Assembly: GCA_019916065.1 (NCBI GenBank)
Contig: CM034233.1
Span: 6,268,516-6,332,515 of the forward strand
DNA: 64,000 nt
Reading direction: 5' to 3'
Origin: Vitellaria paradoxa
Lineage: Eukaryota > Streptophyta > Magnoliopsida > Ericales > Sapotaceae
Part shown: positions 23,220 to 36,145 of the stretch, piece after piece
Position numbering within the stretch: the first letter of the stretch is position 1
How the letters are laid out: each line of letters begins with the position of its first letter
The notes under the pieces: generated by a model
The model's input: only the letters and a program-made list of their open reading frames with translations
Told to the model about the DNA's origin: nothing
Database searches by the model: none
Position numbers and translations under genes: made by a program

Positions 23220-25000
23220 TACCCTGTTCTGTCTTTAACTAGGGAGATTCAATGGTAGCTGTGGCAGTTTGGTTAACTGACACAAAGAGCCAAAGAGCAA
23301 CACTTTTGATGGGTTTAGAGTGATGAAAGTGAATTAAATTGGGATAAAATAAGATAATTTGTGAGTTTGTAATTCGTGTAATGAGATAAAAAAGTGAATA
23401 GTTTTTGAAAGTTTTTAAAAATTTTTCAAAATTTTTATCCTTTTTAACAAATCAAACAGATCCAATCAGACATAATAAGTAAAGCTGGTCTCATTAATTT
23501 TTTTTTTTAAATAATTTTAATCATTTAAATCATATTCTTATTTAATTCTTAAATATATTTATTCATATTTATTTATGTACCAATCCTTCCTACTAACTAC
23601 GAAACATAGTATTTAATTGTATCAGACAATCAATGTGACAAAACGAAATTATTTCGGAAAAGGGTCACATAAGAGTACTTCAGCAAACACAAAGGCTACT
23701 TTTAAATTTCGAGCATGCAACTGGCTGGCCTCACGAGGAAATAACAACCTCGTTACCTCGCCAAGAGCACTTTCAAAAAATTCATACATGACTGGGGGCT
23801 TTGGGAAAAATATGGTTTACCCCCACACTGACGATTTTTTATTTTTTCTTTACCATTAAAAGACATGATAAAAACAAATGTCTTTCATTTGAATTACGGA
23901 AAAAAATTATAATATCTAGCACTACTATTTAAATGTAATCTTTTATTTAAATTTGATTTATGATTTAATCTACAAATTTATCAAAACTAGGTGATAAATT
24001 TGAAAGTCAAAACCACATCACTTGATAAAAAAATTACTTAGTTTAAATTTAATATATAGGCAAAAAGCACCTGAAAAACAAAACAAAAAAAAAAACTAAT
24101 CAATTTAATTCAAAGAGTTTTAGAATCTTCCCCTAACCACTAATTTTTTTAATTAAAAAATAAAAGAGTAAAGAAGTAGAGTAAGGATTTGTTTTTTCGA
24201 AGTTTTAATATTTATTTTCTTATTTTTTAATTTGTTTGTGTTATTATAAATTATAAATATTTTATTTTTTATTTTTTATTTTTTTGTGTTACTAAAAATT
24301 CTTATTTTTTTATTTATATTATATGAAAAGATAGATATTTTGGATAAAAAGTGTTGCCAAAATTAAAAAAAAAAGTTTATTAAAAAAATTTTTTAGTTTA
24401 AAATACTGCTTTGTCAAACTTTCAATGGTTTAAATTATCCAAAAAAAAAAAACTTTCAAAAGCTGTACCAAATTTATCAGCCGATAAATAATTAATTTGC
24501 AAATTAATTTAAAAAAAGACGTTAGATAAGTTTATATTTAAATATAATCCGTATTGCATAATAATAAAATAATAACACAATGTTGCGGTTTTATATTCAG
24601 TATTTTTATAATTAATTTTTTTCAATAATAGTTAAATAATTTATGTCGTTTTTAACGACAAAGAAAAAAAAAATCCTCAATGACAGGGATCAGATTGGTA
24701 AAAATGAAAAGCCCACACTTGTTGTAATTTTAAATCAGTGCTTTTATTTTCCAGTCAACACAAGTTTGAGATATTATTATGAGGAAAACAGGGGAAAAAC
24801 AAAAAAAGTAGAATCTCGCAAAGCCACAAACCAAGAGTCCCAAACTCCTAAAATTACACCACTTACCCCCAAAAAAGAAAATAAATAAAAAATCCTAAAA
24901 TTACACACACGTGTCTTTCTATGTGCACCCCAATTAAAAAACACAGGCGGTGACCACAAAATTTATACACCCAAAATTACAAAAAAAAAATAATAAGAAA
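23220..25000. other. AT-rich intergenic region, 3' of the + gene and 3' of the PNRC-like gene
   Basis: Convergent intergenic space. It holds an inverted copy of the ~150-bp MITE-like family (about 23315-23465, TTTGTAATTCGTGTAATGAG core). The remainder is A/T-rich sequence with no gene-like frame. Confidence 0.5.
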
Positions 25001-25081
25001 GGAGGGAGATATTTACTTTTATTTACATAAAATACCCAAACTTCTTTCCCATGAATCTTGGAACCGGGGCACAATTATTGT

Positions 25082-25744
25082 TCAAGGGAGTCGCAGAAGT
25101 CGCCGAAGATTGTCAGTGGCTCCGGCGTCGATTCCGACAGCCTCAGCGTTGCAACTGAGCTTTGGCCTGAGAGAAAAAGTCGGCAAAGGCAAGCTGCTAG
25201 GCGGCGGAGAGAGAGTAAACGTCCCTGGACCTGAGAACACCTCCAAATCACTACCAGGGTTGACAGCTGACACTGCTGGCACAACCCGAGAAACATCCAT
25301 CGGGTAGGGGCCCGACGGGTTAGTCGAAATCAGACACTGCGATGGTATCTCTCTGGTCGCTGATTGCAAATCTCGTTTTGGATCTCCTTTTTTCGGACTC
25401 AGCGATGGCTTCGATTTCTTCGGGGTGAGAGACTGGTCTCTGGTTCTGTAGTTCATTTTTCGACTGATCGGATGGCACGAAAGGTCTCTGTTTCGAGAGC
25501 AGTTATTCGGTTGGGGTATTGGAAGAGGAAGAAGAGGCGGCTGCTGCTGCTGCTGCTGCGGATGATGATACGAGGAAGAGAGAGAAGGTGGACGCGCGTG
25601 CAAAACACCGCCATGAAAATTGTGAGGAGCCAAGTTCTGGAAAGGTCGGGAAATGAGAGGGCGATGGTTTCTCTTGGGGTTTCTGATCCGCTTGTACGGA
25701 GAGAGGGGTTGATTTGGAGACGAATCTAACATGACGGCCTCCAT
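25082..25744 (-). CDS. Proline-rich protein with PNRC/EDC1-type motif, putative mRNA-decapping activator
   Basis: Intronless frame of 220 codons from MEAVMLDSS to RRLLRLP. The decisive feature is S-P-P-P-S-S-L-P-L-P-T-F at 179-190 followed by SLRPKL, the short proline motif of PNRC proteins and yeast Edc1, which in those families contacts the decapping cofactor Dcp1 in P-bodies (family knowledge). The rest is basic, Pro/Ser-rich and low complexity, including a Gln run from a CTG/CAG tract near 25540-25560. TGPYP-like and GIDAGATDNLRRLLRL segments look conserved. The frame is open nine codons further upstream, but MEAVML fits the usual short start of plant members better. A decapping role is inferred from the motif alone. 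Confidence 0.65.
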   Translation of the reverse strand: MEAVMLDSSPNQPLSPYKRIRNPKRNHRPLISRPFQNLAPHNFHGGVLHARPPSLSSSYHHPQQQQQQPPLLPLPIPQPNNCSRNRDLSCHPISRKMNYRTRDQSLTPKKSKPSLSPKKGDPKRDLQSATREIPSQCLISTNPSGPYPMDVSRVVPAVSAVNPGSDLEVFSGPGTFTLSPPPSSLPLPTFSLRPKLSCNAEAVGIDAGATDNLRRLLRLP

Positions 25745-26184
25745 ATCCGATATATTCACAAACAAAATCACAAGGAAGAAGAAGAAGAGGCAATGATCTC
25801 AAATAAAACCGGATCAATCGCCTGGAATTTTCCCGACAAAATTTACAAGAAAGAAAATCTCTTCACAGATCCTGCTACTGTTTAAAAGACCAAAAAAAAA
25901 AAAACCTAACAAGCAAAATAAGAAAAGAAGACTAAAACTAGTAAATAAACCTCTGTAATCTATGTTATCGATTCACCAAAAAACTTCCAATAAGGCCATA
26001 GATCTTCAGCGAATTAAACGAACAAAGCTCTACAAAACCCAAGAATGAAAAAAAAAAAAAATTCTACGATCTATGATCTAAGTACAGCAAGACACATATA
26101 ACGGATCTTTTGACCCTGAATTTCAGAGGGCTTGATGTAGTTTTGAGGACGCAGGTGCTTTCATGAATCTCAACTCGTCACCTC

Positions 26185-26192
26185 TTTAAATA
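26185..26192 (-). promoter_or_regulatory. TATA box (TATTTAAA) for the PNRC-like gene
   Basis: Minus strand CCTCTATTTAAAGAGG, about 440 bp upstream of the start codon, with a purine-rich leader between. The box sits in an imperfect palindrome. Upstream is a GC-rich patch (26280-26570) unlike the AT-rich surroundings, consistent with a promoter. Confidence 0.45.
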
Positions 26193-28096
26193 GAGGAGAA
26201 ACACCAAACGGCTACTTTGTTTTACCTTTTTTTTTTTTTTTCATTTGGCCGATTTTTTTAAAATTATTTTGATTCTAATTTACCGCCAGCCGTTGCGGTC
26301 GGGGTGCCCCCCCCCCCGCGGCAACCGCCAAATCAATTTTGACCGTTGGATCACGTCCTTTTGAAAAGAGCCGTTGAGGCGACTTTGAGCGTTTGATCCC
26401 GTCCTCGGGTTCCTCGAAGGCCACAAGGAGTTGGTGAAATCCTAGCCATACACGTTAAGACAAGGTGGGCCCCGCGCTTGGTTCGTTTGGGTATCGTGTC
26501 GGTGAATGATTTTTGTGGGCCCCGAGGAGCCGGTTTTAAAAATTGTACTTCGATGTGATACACGAACCCCTCGAATAATAATCTGCCAAGGAGTTTGCGA
26601 CTTTTGTGTAAATTTTTGTCTCGGAGCTTATCATAACATCAACTACAAAATTAATTAAAAACAAATTAGAAAGTTCTTAAATTTGTTTCCTGAAAGTTCC
26701 TAAATCTGCGATAAGAACTTTGCTATCTAAAAAAAAGTTAGTTAAATTTGTGTTTAGAAAAAAAAATAATTTTTTTTAAGTAGTTAATTTATTTTTGTTA
26801 ATTTAACGTTTTTACCTTTCAAAGTTTAAAAAAAAAGTTAAAATGTAATAGAGTAAATTTGACCAAACACTGTTAAAGTAGTCATTAGCGTAACTAATGA
26901 CTACCAATACCAAACAGAGCCTTAGTGACATAGGAGCACCTAAAGTGGTAAAAAATGGAATGAAATGAAATAATTAAAAAAAATTATAAATTTATAATTT
27001 GTATAATGAAATAAAGGATATAATTTTTAAAATTTTTTTAAATTTTTTGACTTTTTATAATAAGCCTAACGTAACCATATATATTATCGTCGTTTGAGAC
27101 TCGTTTTTGCCTTGACCCTTAATGACCATAACTATATATATATATATATGTATATATTAAAATTATTAAAATACAAAATTTTTCTCCATAAACATTGTTG
27201 CGATCCCCACATTTAGCTAATTTCAGTGCCAACAAACACGTTTTTGCCAATCTTCACACTTTCTATTTCGATTTACAAATGATATATTGACATAGAACAG
27301 GCTGTCGTCGCATATTTAAACCGATTTAATGAGATTAAAACACTTAAAGGATATTTTATAATTATTTTTTTAGGTTGTTAGAATAGGCAAGAAAGATACC
27401 TAGTTTAAAAGAAATTTTGTGAAGAACTAGACTCATCACGTCCAGTGATGAAGCAATCTTTAGGTCAAATTCCGGGATAGAGCTTTAAATTTGCATTTTT
27501 TTCTCGAGATTTAGTAATTTTTATTCTTACAATTGATTGCTATAAAAAAAATATAAAATTCTACAAATCTTTACAAGTACGAATTAGTAGATTGTAAATT
27601 TTAAATTTTTTATTCACTGCACAAGATATTAACTTTTACAAATTTATACATTTCCAAACAGATAGATAGAATTGATATTTTGAGTTGATTATGATTTTTT
27701 TCAAAGAAAATTCTGCAATTATCTGAAAATTTTCATTTTTTTAATTATTAAGATTCTCTTGTGTTTTCGTGGCTCAAGCACTAAGGTTGGGTTTTATGTT
27801 GAGAGAGGTTTCTCACTTGTCTTGACGAATTCTATTAATTTAATTACAAAAAAAAAATTCTATTATTATTTTTTTTGGCTGCATTCGACTAAAATAATAT
27901 CTAATAGTATTTTATTTTTAATTTGAATGAAATCAAGTTGTTTATTATTTTCGCTCGGACATTTCTATGTCACAAAAGACAAATTGAAAAGGGAATTTTT
28001 TTTCCCCCAAAATGGATGAGTGCAATGGTTTTATTTTCCACAAAACAAAAATGTGGAGAAAATAATGGAGTTCCTAAAAATCATTTTACAATATGA

Positions 28097-28470
28097 GGCT
28101 CGTTTAGAGGCTCAAAAACTAGTAAAAAAGTATCAAATGATGTATTTTATAACTTTTGGTGCATGAGTCATAATTTTTCACACTTTTTTACTTTGTTATA
28201 TAGTAAAAAAATAAAACTAAAAATTTTACCAGACACACAAAAATTACTACTTTTTTATTCTGTTACAGTAAAAAATTTACTAAATACACAAAAAGTTACT
28301 ACTTTTTTACTTTACTACAGTAAAAAAATTTACCAAACACCTAAAAGATGTAAAAAATACTAAAAATTACATTTTATTTCACCAAACACACAAAAAATAT
28401 ATAAAAAAAACACACAAAAAATTACTACAAGTTGAGATTTTTTTATTTTTTTGAACATCCAAACGGCCTC
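28097..28470. mobile_element. MITE with GGCTCGTTTAGAGG end, ATGA direct repeat
   Basis: Left GGCTCGTTTAGAGG and right CATCCAAACGGCCTC are inverted repeats. ATGA flanks at 28093-28096 and 28471-28474. The interior repeats words such as TTACTACTTTTTTA and matches the family at 3361 and 59199. Confidence 0.7.
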
Positions 28471-28605
28471 ATGATGTATTTGGGGGGGGGGGTGGAATCT
28501 TAATTTACGACTTTATTGTAAGCTTACAAATTAGGAATTTAATATGTAAATTTATGCTTTAAAACATTATTTTCTCTACCTATCTTTAATTTTCCACAAC
28601 TTTAA

Positions 28606-28841
28606 GGGTGTGTTTAGCAAAATTAGCCGGTAACTCTAACTATCAAATACTAATTTTTTAATTTTTTTAAAATGATCGAACTTACCCTCTTACATTTTAT
28701 ACTTTTTTTAAATATTAATGAGTAAAAATATCAAATCAGCAAAAATCTAAAAAAATAACTACTAAAAAGTGAGCTCTAATTTTTTAGTAGTTCATTGGTA
28801 ACCAGCTGAAAAAAAAAAAAAAAAATTTACAAAACCCAACC
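28606..28841. mobile_element. MITE, TAA target duplication
   Basis: GGGTGTGTTTAGCAAA at the left and TTTACAAAACCCAACC at the right form an imperfect TIR with TAA on both sides (28603-28605 and 28842-28844). It shares CTTACCCTCTTACATTTTA with the fragment downstream of position 1786. Confidence 0.7.
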
Positions 28842-30373
28842 TAATTGAAAAACTCTGGTTTCACGTAATGCTTGCCTTTTTATTTTTAACTTAAACCTGT
28901 CCGTCATTTCTTGCAACGAAAGTTTAATTTTTTTTAGCAGTGAAACATCCCTTCTTAAGGCACAGTTTGATCGCGTGGAAAGTTACAAAAAATTACGAAT
29001 GCTTACTTATTTTTATTAACTTTTGTTATTTCCTTTTTTTTACGTTTATTTTCAAAATTTTAAAATTTACAAACTTTTGCAAAAAGTTAAAAAAAAAAAC
29101 TGTAAATAATTATTAACTTTTTTATACTTATTTAACATTTATCAATTTTTCATACTAATTTTGATAAATTTTAATTGATCTTCTAAACATTAAAAAAAGT
29201 AATTAATATTCCGTATTTTTTCCAATTTTTGTTCACTTGGTCGTCCAAGCTACCTCTAAGCTGAAATGAATTACCATAATGTCCTCAGATATTTGTGAAA
29301 GACTTGTGGAGCCTGTTCATTACCCCTTTGTGAGGGGAAGCTATGAAATGACCTTTTATGGTCCTATATTGATAATGACGCGACATTGGATCCAGCCTCC
29401 CCCATCCTCTAATCTCAAGACTCTACGTCTAATCTAATTTATTATTCATCAATTAATCAATCGGAGTGGCAATTCCTTCGTCTATTAGTAATTAATAATA
29501 AAGATAATGGGAGGGGTGTCCACTAAGTAACTAAAAGGTTTCTCCTCCGTCACCGAAAGTAGTATGCCGTCTTGTCCCTTACATCAGGGATTGCAAAAGA
29601 AGAAAAAAAAATATTAACATCATCATCGAATTTTGATAAAGGGAGCGCTTAAGAGAAAATTGCACGTACGAAAATTTTAAAAGATACTCTATTTCTATTC
29701 AATCATCAACTGATTTGTCCTCAGTCATGCAATTGTTTATATAGAAAAGAAAAAAAAAATTAACATTAATGGGCTGGGGTTAAAAAGACATAAAACTTAC
29801 TAATTAACAAAAATTACTAAAAATATAAAATTTGAAATAAAATTAAATTACAAAATTACAAAATTTCTTTCAAAACATCAATCGAGGACAGATTTATTTG
29901 CCTTAAGTAATTAAGGTTCAAAGATTTTTTAAAAATTATAAATCTAGTCATTCAGCAGTCCAAGCAACGCCGAAAGCCTGAAAATCATTACAGGCCATTA
30001 CAAAGTAATGGATATTAACCGTTGGATCGTTTTTAATTGAACTTAGGCGGGCCCAACAACAAATCTTACAGTTGGACATTTACGACTTTGTTACTATAAA
30101 CTTAAAACACCTAAATAACACTTTCTCCATGGCCATTACATCAGATTTTTATTTGAAACTCAACTGGACAGATCGATTTTTTTTATCTTTCTTTTAATTG
30201 AAAGGGTCGAACAATCGTTGCGTGTAATATAATTTTAAAACTCGATTTGCATAGTGAAAAATGATCGAGTTTTTATACATGCATTTTTTGTATAAAAATT
30301 ATGCATAATTTTTACTCACAATATTCTTAGCATAAAAGTGTGGAATTATGTAAATCAAGATTAAAGTGATGAA

Positions 30374-30621
30374 ACCCCTTCGGGGGTAATGGAGATGGTT
30401 TGGGTAGCATGCCGTAGGGCTTAGGACTATGTGGTCTTGAGTTCGACTCCTCTTCGGAAGGCGGTCATCCCTTTATTATGAGGGACTATCTAACAGCTTT
30501 CTCAGCTTAGTCAGTCAGCCAAGACTAGTTTACTCTTTGTGGTTCTTGGTTGGCTAGGGTCAGAGCGAGCTTCACCCAGTACTCACCCTTAAGGTAGAGG
30601 TTGCGGGTTTTCTCATACCAG
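30374..30621 (+). mobile_element. SINE with perfect 17-bp target-site duplication
   Basis: Flanked by identical AAGATTAAAGTGATGAA at 30357-30373 and 30622-30638. The body starts ACCCCTTCGGGGGT and contains a box-B-like GAGTTCGACTCC about 60 bp in, the mark of a tRNA-derived pol III promoter. About 248 bp, no reading frame, no clear A tail. The start and box-B region resemble the SINE at 47264-47594. The intact duplication suggests fairly recent insertion. Confidence 0.85.
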
Positions 30622-31930
30622 AAGATTAAAGTGATGAATGTGACCTAATAACTTGATCAAAACTCAAATTTAACATCATGTTAAAGAATTTATGTATCTA
30701 ACTTAACCATACCTTAATAAACCAAACTTTCCAAATTAATACAAAATCTTAATGGGTCTCATTTGTCAATTAGTTTTGAATTGGATAAAATTTAACATGG
30801 TATCATAATTGAATTTGGGGAGTGTTTGTCCCCCATTTTTATCTCAGATCGTGTATTTTTCATACTTGGTGCACATGTCAACTTCTATGCATTTGAGCGA
30901 AAGTCACATGTAAGAAAACTAACGTGTTATATTTATCCCATATATAATCGGTAAAATTAATCCTCTCAAATCGCTACCAAATCCTAATATTTCAATTGTG
31001 CACTTCTAGTATAAACTTATCGCAGTATTACACTTATCTGTTACTCTATATGTTATCGAAAGTCACATGTTAAATAATATATTGAGTTTTATGCCTCTCC
31101 TATCGATAATTTAAAGCCTCCCAAATCAATATACAATCTTATTTGATCTCTTATGATTTAACTTAGATAATCAAATTCTTTTATTTCATATTTTTTTGTG
31201 AGGTCAACAATTCGTTAACTTTCGTTATGTTTTAACAAACTGTAAGTGGACAAGTGGACTTTTTAAAACTAGCCACGTGTGCATTTTTATGGATAAATTA
31301 TCCTAATAAAAAACTTATATAAATTGGTTTATTTTTTATTTTTTGTTTTGAATTTATTTTTTATTTTATACTTTTAAAAATAAGGAAAACAGGTCAAAAC
31401 TCATTTGATTATTTGTGTTTTTAAAATTTATTTTAAAAGATAAAAATAGGTTTACTCATAAAAAAATAAAAAAGCCATTTTCAGAGTTTGTAATCTTAAA
31501 TAAAGAAATTTTCAAAGTAAGAAAAATATAATATTTTCTGTTTTCTTGTTTTAAGATTTTTAATACATAAAATAAAAATAAAAAATAAAAAATAAAAAAA
31601 ATTCAAATAACCCTATAATTTGTCAAATAAGTTCACCCCCTAATCTTATCAACGTGAGCAACTTAATTCCCTCCTTGTTTTACCTTTCAGCAATTTGATT
31701 AGGGCTCCCTTTGCAGTGAGAAAAAAAAGTAAAAAATATTAAAAAATTGTAAAAATTATTCACATTTTATCTCACTGTACGAATTACGAATTTACATCTT
31801 ATCTCACTCTATTTCATTTTATCTCACTTTTTATCACACATATCCTATGTTAATGTGTTTAAATCCAAATTATGCCCTAGGAGCCTTGGCTTGGCTTGGC
31901 TTGACTTCGGACAATGAACAATATTGATTA

Positions 31931-32338
31931 GAGGTGTTTGGTACGATGAAAATTATTGAAAAGTTCTGAAAATTTTTAAAATTCTCTAATATATTTTGTA
32001 TTTCTCGTACTTTGTAAAATTTTTATAAATTTATACATATTTACATATTCTAACAACTTTTTATAAATCCTAATAACATTTCACAAAACTCAATAACTTT
32101 TTTACAAATTGTAAAAATTTTTCAATGACTTTCAATAAATTTTAACATAAAACCATTTGACGGATCTAAAAAAATCATCTGGACGATTTTTCTGTCAAAA
32201 ATCTGATGTAAAAATCAAAAGGTTTTACTATTCATCTCTTAAAAATGTAGTTAGGTAACTGCGCGTTAAACATTAAAAAATTACTCAAACTCTATTTTTT
32301 TTAATTTTTCGTTATTTTTCATTGCTTCCAATGTTGCC
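31931..32338 (+). mobile_element. MITE family copy (same family as 34182-34525 and 61708-62128)
   Basis: GAGGTGTTTGGTACGATGAAAA at the left is matched by GCTTCCAATGTTGCCT at the right. The interior (TTTTACTATTCATCTCT, CAATAAATTTTAACATA) is shared with the two other copies. Confidence 0.65.
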
Positions 32339-32350
32339 TGAGAAAGAAAA

Positions 32351-32365
32351 ACACGCGCGCGTGCG

Positions 32366-32399
<34 letters not shown>
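32351..32399. repeat. 49-bp alternating purine-pyrimidine tract (ACGC)n-(AT)n
   Basis: ACACGCGCGCGTGCGCAC is followed without phase break by (AT)n. Directly abuts the 3' end of the MITE 31931-32338. Sequences of this type are prone to Z-DNA and cruciform formation. Confidence 0.85.
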
Positions 32400-32401
<2 letters not shown>

Positions 32402-34181
32402 TATTAATTGGATTAGCTAGCAACAAATCATGCGGCCAGCGCAGCGGCACCGCCACCTAGCTTGTGTCGTTTTTGACATTAGATCTCAATTATGTTATGG
32501 AACAAAAAATTCCTTATGTTCAATCCCCTTCCTTCCAAATATATTATTATAAATTATCTTGTGTGGGTAGGCGGCGATGTCTGGCTATTGATGCACATTT
32601 ATCCTCGTCATTGTCAATCTCCTATCATCTTTGTCTGCCCAATCTGTAATAATTCTGTTTGGATGACGAGATTGCATTTTTTCTTTCTTTTTTTTTTTTG
32701 TTAAATTTGAACCGTGGATTAATTAACGAAAATTAAAAATAAAAATAAAAATAAAAAAGAAGAAAATTGGCTCGAAACCATGTTATTAAAATGCCAGCAC
32801 AATGCTCAATTGATTAATTCTTATTATTTAGCAAGTATGTGCATTAATCATTGTTATTTGGAGGTGTGTATTAATCATTGAGTACATGTATAGAGTTTCA
32901 TTTTCTTACATATTGATAGAGTTTAATTTTAATACACACTATTAAGTTAAACTTACTTTTATTTTTATTTTTATTTTATTATTATTGTTTTTTTTTTTTT
33001 TTTTTACATTATCAGTAAGAAGTTGAAAGTGCACACAAACTGACAAAAGATGTTCCCCCAATCCAACAGAGCCCAAACCAATAATTGGGCCAGCAGAGTC
33101 CAGTGGGTTCAGAAAAAAGATCAATGTGACTTTGCCCAGGCTCCAATTTGTTTAGGCTAGGCCATTTGCCATTTGATCTTGTTGAGGATGGATTTTCTCC
33201 GAATGCCACTTTTTCAAATGGCACCGTAGTTATTCAAAATACATTCATTTATCCCAAATTGAGGACAATGCGATTTTTTTAGTCAGGGTTTACTGAATTT
33301 AGGTTCAATTTTTTTAATATAAAATATTTTTCATACAAAAAATATTTAAATAAAAAATGTTTTACTTACTTATAATAAACCAAAAAATAAATAATATGAT
33401 TTTTTAATGAAAAATGTTTGTACAAACAAATTATAATACATTAATATTTTACTATTTTTCCTTATTTCATCGGTATAAGATAAAAATATTAATTTAGTTC
33501 AACTTTTACAATGTTTAAATAACACGTCAAATAACATTTACCATAAATGATTAAATTCAGTACATTTTTTTTTTTGTTTCAACATGTAAAAATTCAGTAA
33601 CATCACAGAATCATAATTAATTTATCATAATGATATATCATATTTATAAGTTTATTATTTGAAAATAATAAGTTCATTAAAATGTTTTATATTATTAGAA
33701 CTTTCCTATTATTTTAATGGTATTTTTGGTTGAATTTTATACTATACTATTATTTGATTCATTTCTTTGAAATAACTAGCAATAACGTGCTTATAGCACT
33801 CTGAATAAAATTAGTATTAAATTTATATAAAAAATTTGGACAAAAAGTTTAAATCGAAAAAATTATGAAAATGTATGGGTTTTAATTTATTTTCCAAAAT
33901 TTTAGACTGTCACAGTTATTACATGTGTTTTAGTCTCTCTCTCCAATTAAATGGGCGAAATTTAAGTTAGCAATTTTGATTTGCATATGATTTCCATTCT
34001 TGAAACATAGTGAAATTTAAAGGGCTCAAGTTGTTTTATGAGATAAACTAAAATAAAAATTGAGAGGAAAGTTAAAAATATAAAAATGATTTCAATCGTT
34101 GAATGAAAGAAAAAATAATTTTTAACCATTAGATCTTAGTTTGTGATAAGAATATTTTAAAAAACCATCTCGTTTTATTAT

Positions 34182-34525
34182 GGGTGCGTTTGGAGTGACG
34201 AAAAATAACGAAAAACGTAATTTGGATAATTTTTTGGTGTTTGGCATGTAATCACTAAATTGAGATGAATAGTAAAATTTTTTGACTTTTGCATTAATTT
34301 TTTGAAGAGAAAAACTGTCCGAACGGTTCTATGTTAAAATTTATTGGAAGTCATTGAAAAATTTTTGAGATTTGTAAAAAAATTATTAGAGTTTATAAAA
34401 AATTGTTAAAATATAAATATATATAAATTTATAAAAATTTCACAAAGTACGTGAAATGTAAAATGTGTCACAGAATTTTAGATATTTTTCAAGTTTTTTA
34501 ACAATTTTCTTCACACCAAACATAC
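34182..34525 (-). mobile_element. MITE family copy in reverse orientation
   Basis: GGGTGCGTTTGGAGTGACG and CTTCACACCAAACATACG are the ends. Reverse complementing the interior gives the same CAATAAATTTTAACATA and ACTATTCATCTC words as 31931-32338. Confidence 0.65.
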
Positions 34526-35173
34526 GTATAAATTTGGTTAAAAAAGAAATTATAAAAATAAAATATATGAACTAATGCACATAAATACATGGGGCAGACC
34601 TATGTTGAGATAACGGAGGCAAGTGACCTCCTTTTATTTTAGACATGGAATTAATAAAATACTTTTGGTATTTTAGTTTTATTAAAAAAATTAAATTAAT
34701 TCAATATTAGAGTATTTTGACTAAAAAATTAAGATTAATTCAAATTTTTTTAATATGAAATAAGTATGCAAGAATCAAACTCAAATATTTTTTGTAAATT
34801 AAAATATATTCTCTCATTGCACTATTAAATACTTTTGTGCATAATATCAAAAACTATGACATATAATACAATAAATTCTATAAAAAATAAAACTTAATAA
34901 TAATTATATCTCTATATATATTTTTAGTAATGAGAAATATTCTTATTAAATCTCATATATTGTTAAAATGACTAATTAAATCATTATATTTACTGGTTTA
35001 ATATCTAAAAATAACTTGTTTCTCTCTTATTCTTAACCTTTTGGATGCTTGATGCCTGGTGCCCCTGCTAAAAGTTCTGAATCCGCTGCGCGCGCGTGTG
35101 TTTATATATATATATAAGGAGGTGTGTATCTGTATATAAGGAGAGAAATGAAAAAAAAAAAAAAAAGTTATAA

Positions 35174-35480
35174 GGGTGCGTTTAGAGTAAAAAAAATTAA
35201 AAGTAAAATTTTTTTGGAGTTTAGAATGTAAAAAGTTATATTGAAATGATATGTAAATGTTTGTGTTTGATTTGATATAAAGTTGTTTAAAATTATATAA
35301 AGTGACACCTGACATAATTTTAGTAAAGAATTTTGAAAATTTTTAGAGTTTCGTAAAATTTTTTTGTACAAATGTGACTTCAATTTGATAACTTTTTCAA
35401 AAAGTTGAAATTTTTTAAAATTTAAAAAAAACAAAACTTTTGAAATTTTTTAAACATTTTTTTGTACTCCAAACACAACC
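35174..35480. mobile_element. MITE, intact copy with TAA target duplication
   Basis: GGGTGCGTTTAGAGTA and TACTCCAAACACAACC are near-perfect TIRs. TAA at 35171-35173 and 35481-35483. Its reverse complement matches, piece by piece, the two halves of the split element at 61448-61707 and 62129-62236. Confidence 0.8.
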
Positions 35481-36145
35481 TAAATCAGAAATGCAGGCAA
35501 AGAAAATTGACAAATCTTAAAAAAAAAAAAAAAACCGGCAAACGGAAGAGAAGCCGAAGAGCTATTTCTTTATTGGTTCAATAATTACTTTAGTAATTAA
35601 TTGGTGGAGGGACCCTGATGATCCATTTGGATTTGGGTGTATATTGCATTGATCGATGATTAGAAGAGTTTATGTTTGGATGAATGTTTCACTTCACACG
35701 CGCCTTGAATTTTTCTTTTGCCAAAGCCGTTGAGTGTGGATCCAGGTCCTCGAAACGTAAAATTGACCAAGAATTTATGCTATTTTTATTGCCTTCCCGA
35801 TAATAAATTTTATTTGACTTCACATCTCTTGTCTTCCCAGATAAAGACACTTGGTTTTCCTATGATCGTCATTTGTGTCTCTGTTCTCTCTCTCATAAGT
35901 CATATAATGTTGATCCCACGAGGCCTCAGTGTACAATCTTGGATGATGCATTGTATCTTATTTGATTTTGATTTCTCTTATTCTTTTTTTTTTTTTTTTT
36001 GAAGAATTCCGGCAATGACATGAGTTTATACAGAGGAACAAAGATTTAAAATTTGCTTCCCTTCTGTCGCGTTCTTTTCTCCTAGTTTTATTAAGTTCTT
36101 GGAAAATTCAAGTGCAGTTTGTGGTGGTCCGAAAGAAAATCGAAA

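Larger units (their letters stand above)
26580..35990. other. Gene-poor intergenic region rich in MITEs and a SINE
   Basis: No gene supported over 9.4 kb. MITEs lie at 28097-28470, 28606-28841, 31931-32338, 34182-34525 and 35174-35480, with a SINE at 30374-30621. MITE fragments are at about 26730-26927 and 26944-27075, and a ~160-bp dispersed repeat at 27530-27665. A 49-bp alternating purine-pyrimidine tract is at 32351-32399. The patches 32430-32660 and 33010-33230 are less AT-rich but contain no recognisable protein. Confidence 0.6.

Noticed and set aside
33012..33224. 70-codon minus-strand frame (GLCWPNYWFGLCW)
   Set aside because: Overlapping frames in a short GC-richer patch with no recognisable domain, probably repeat-derived.
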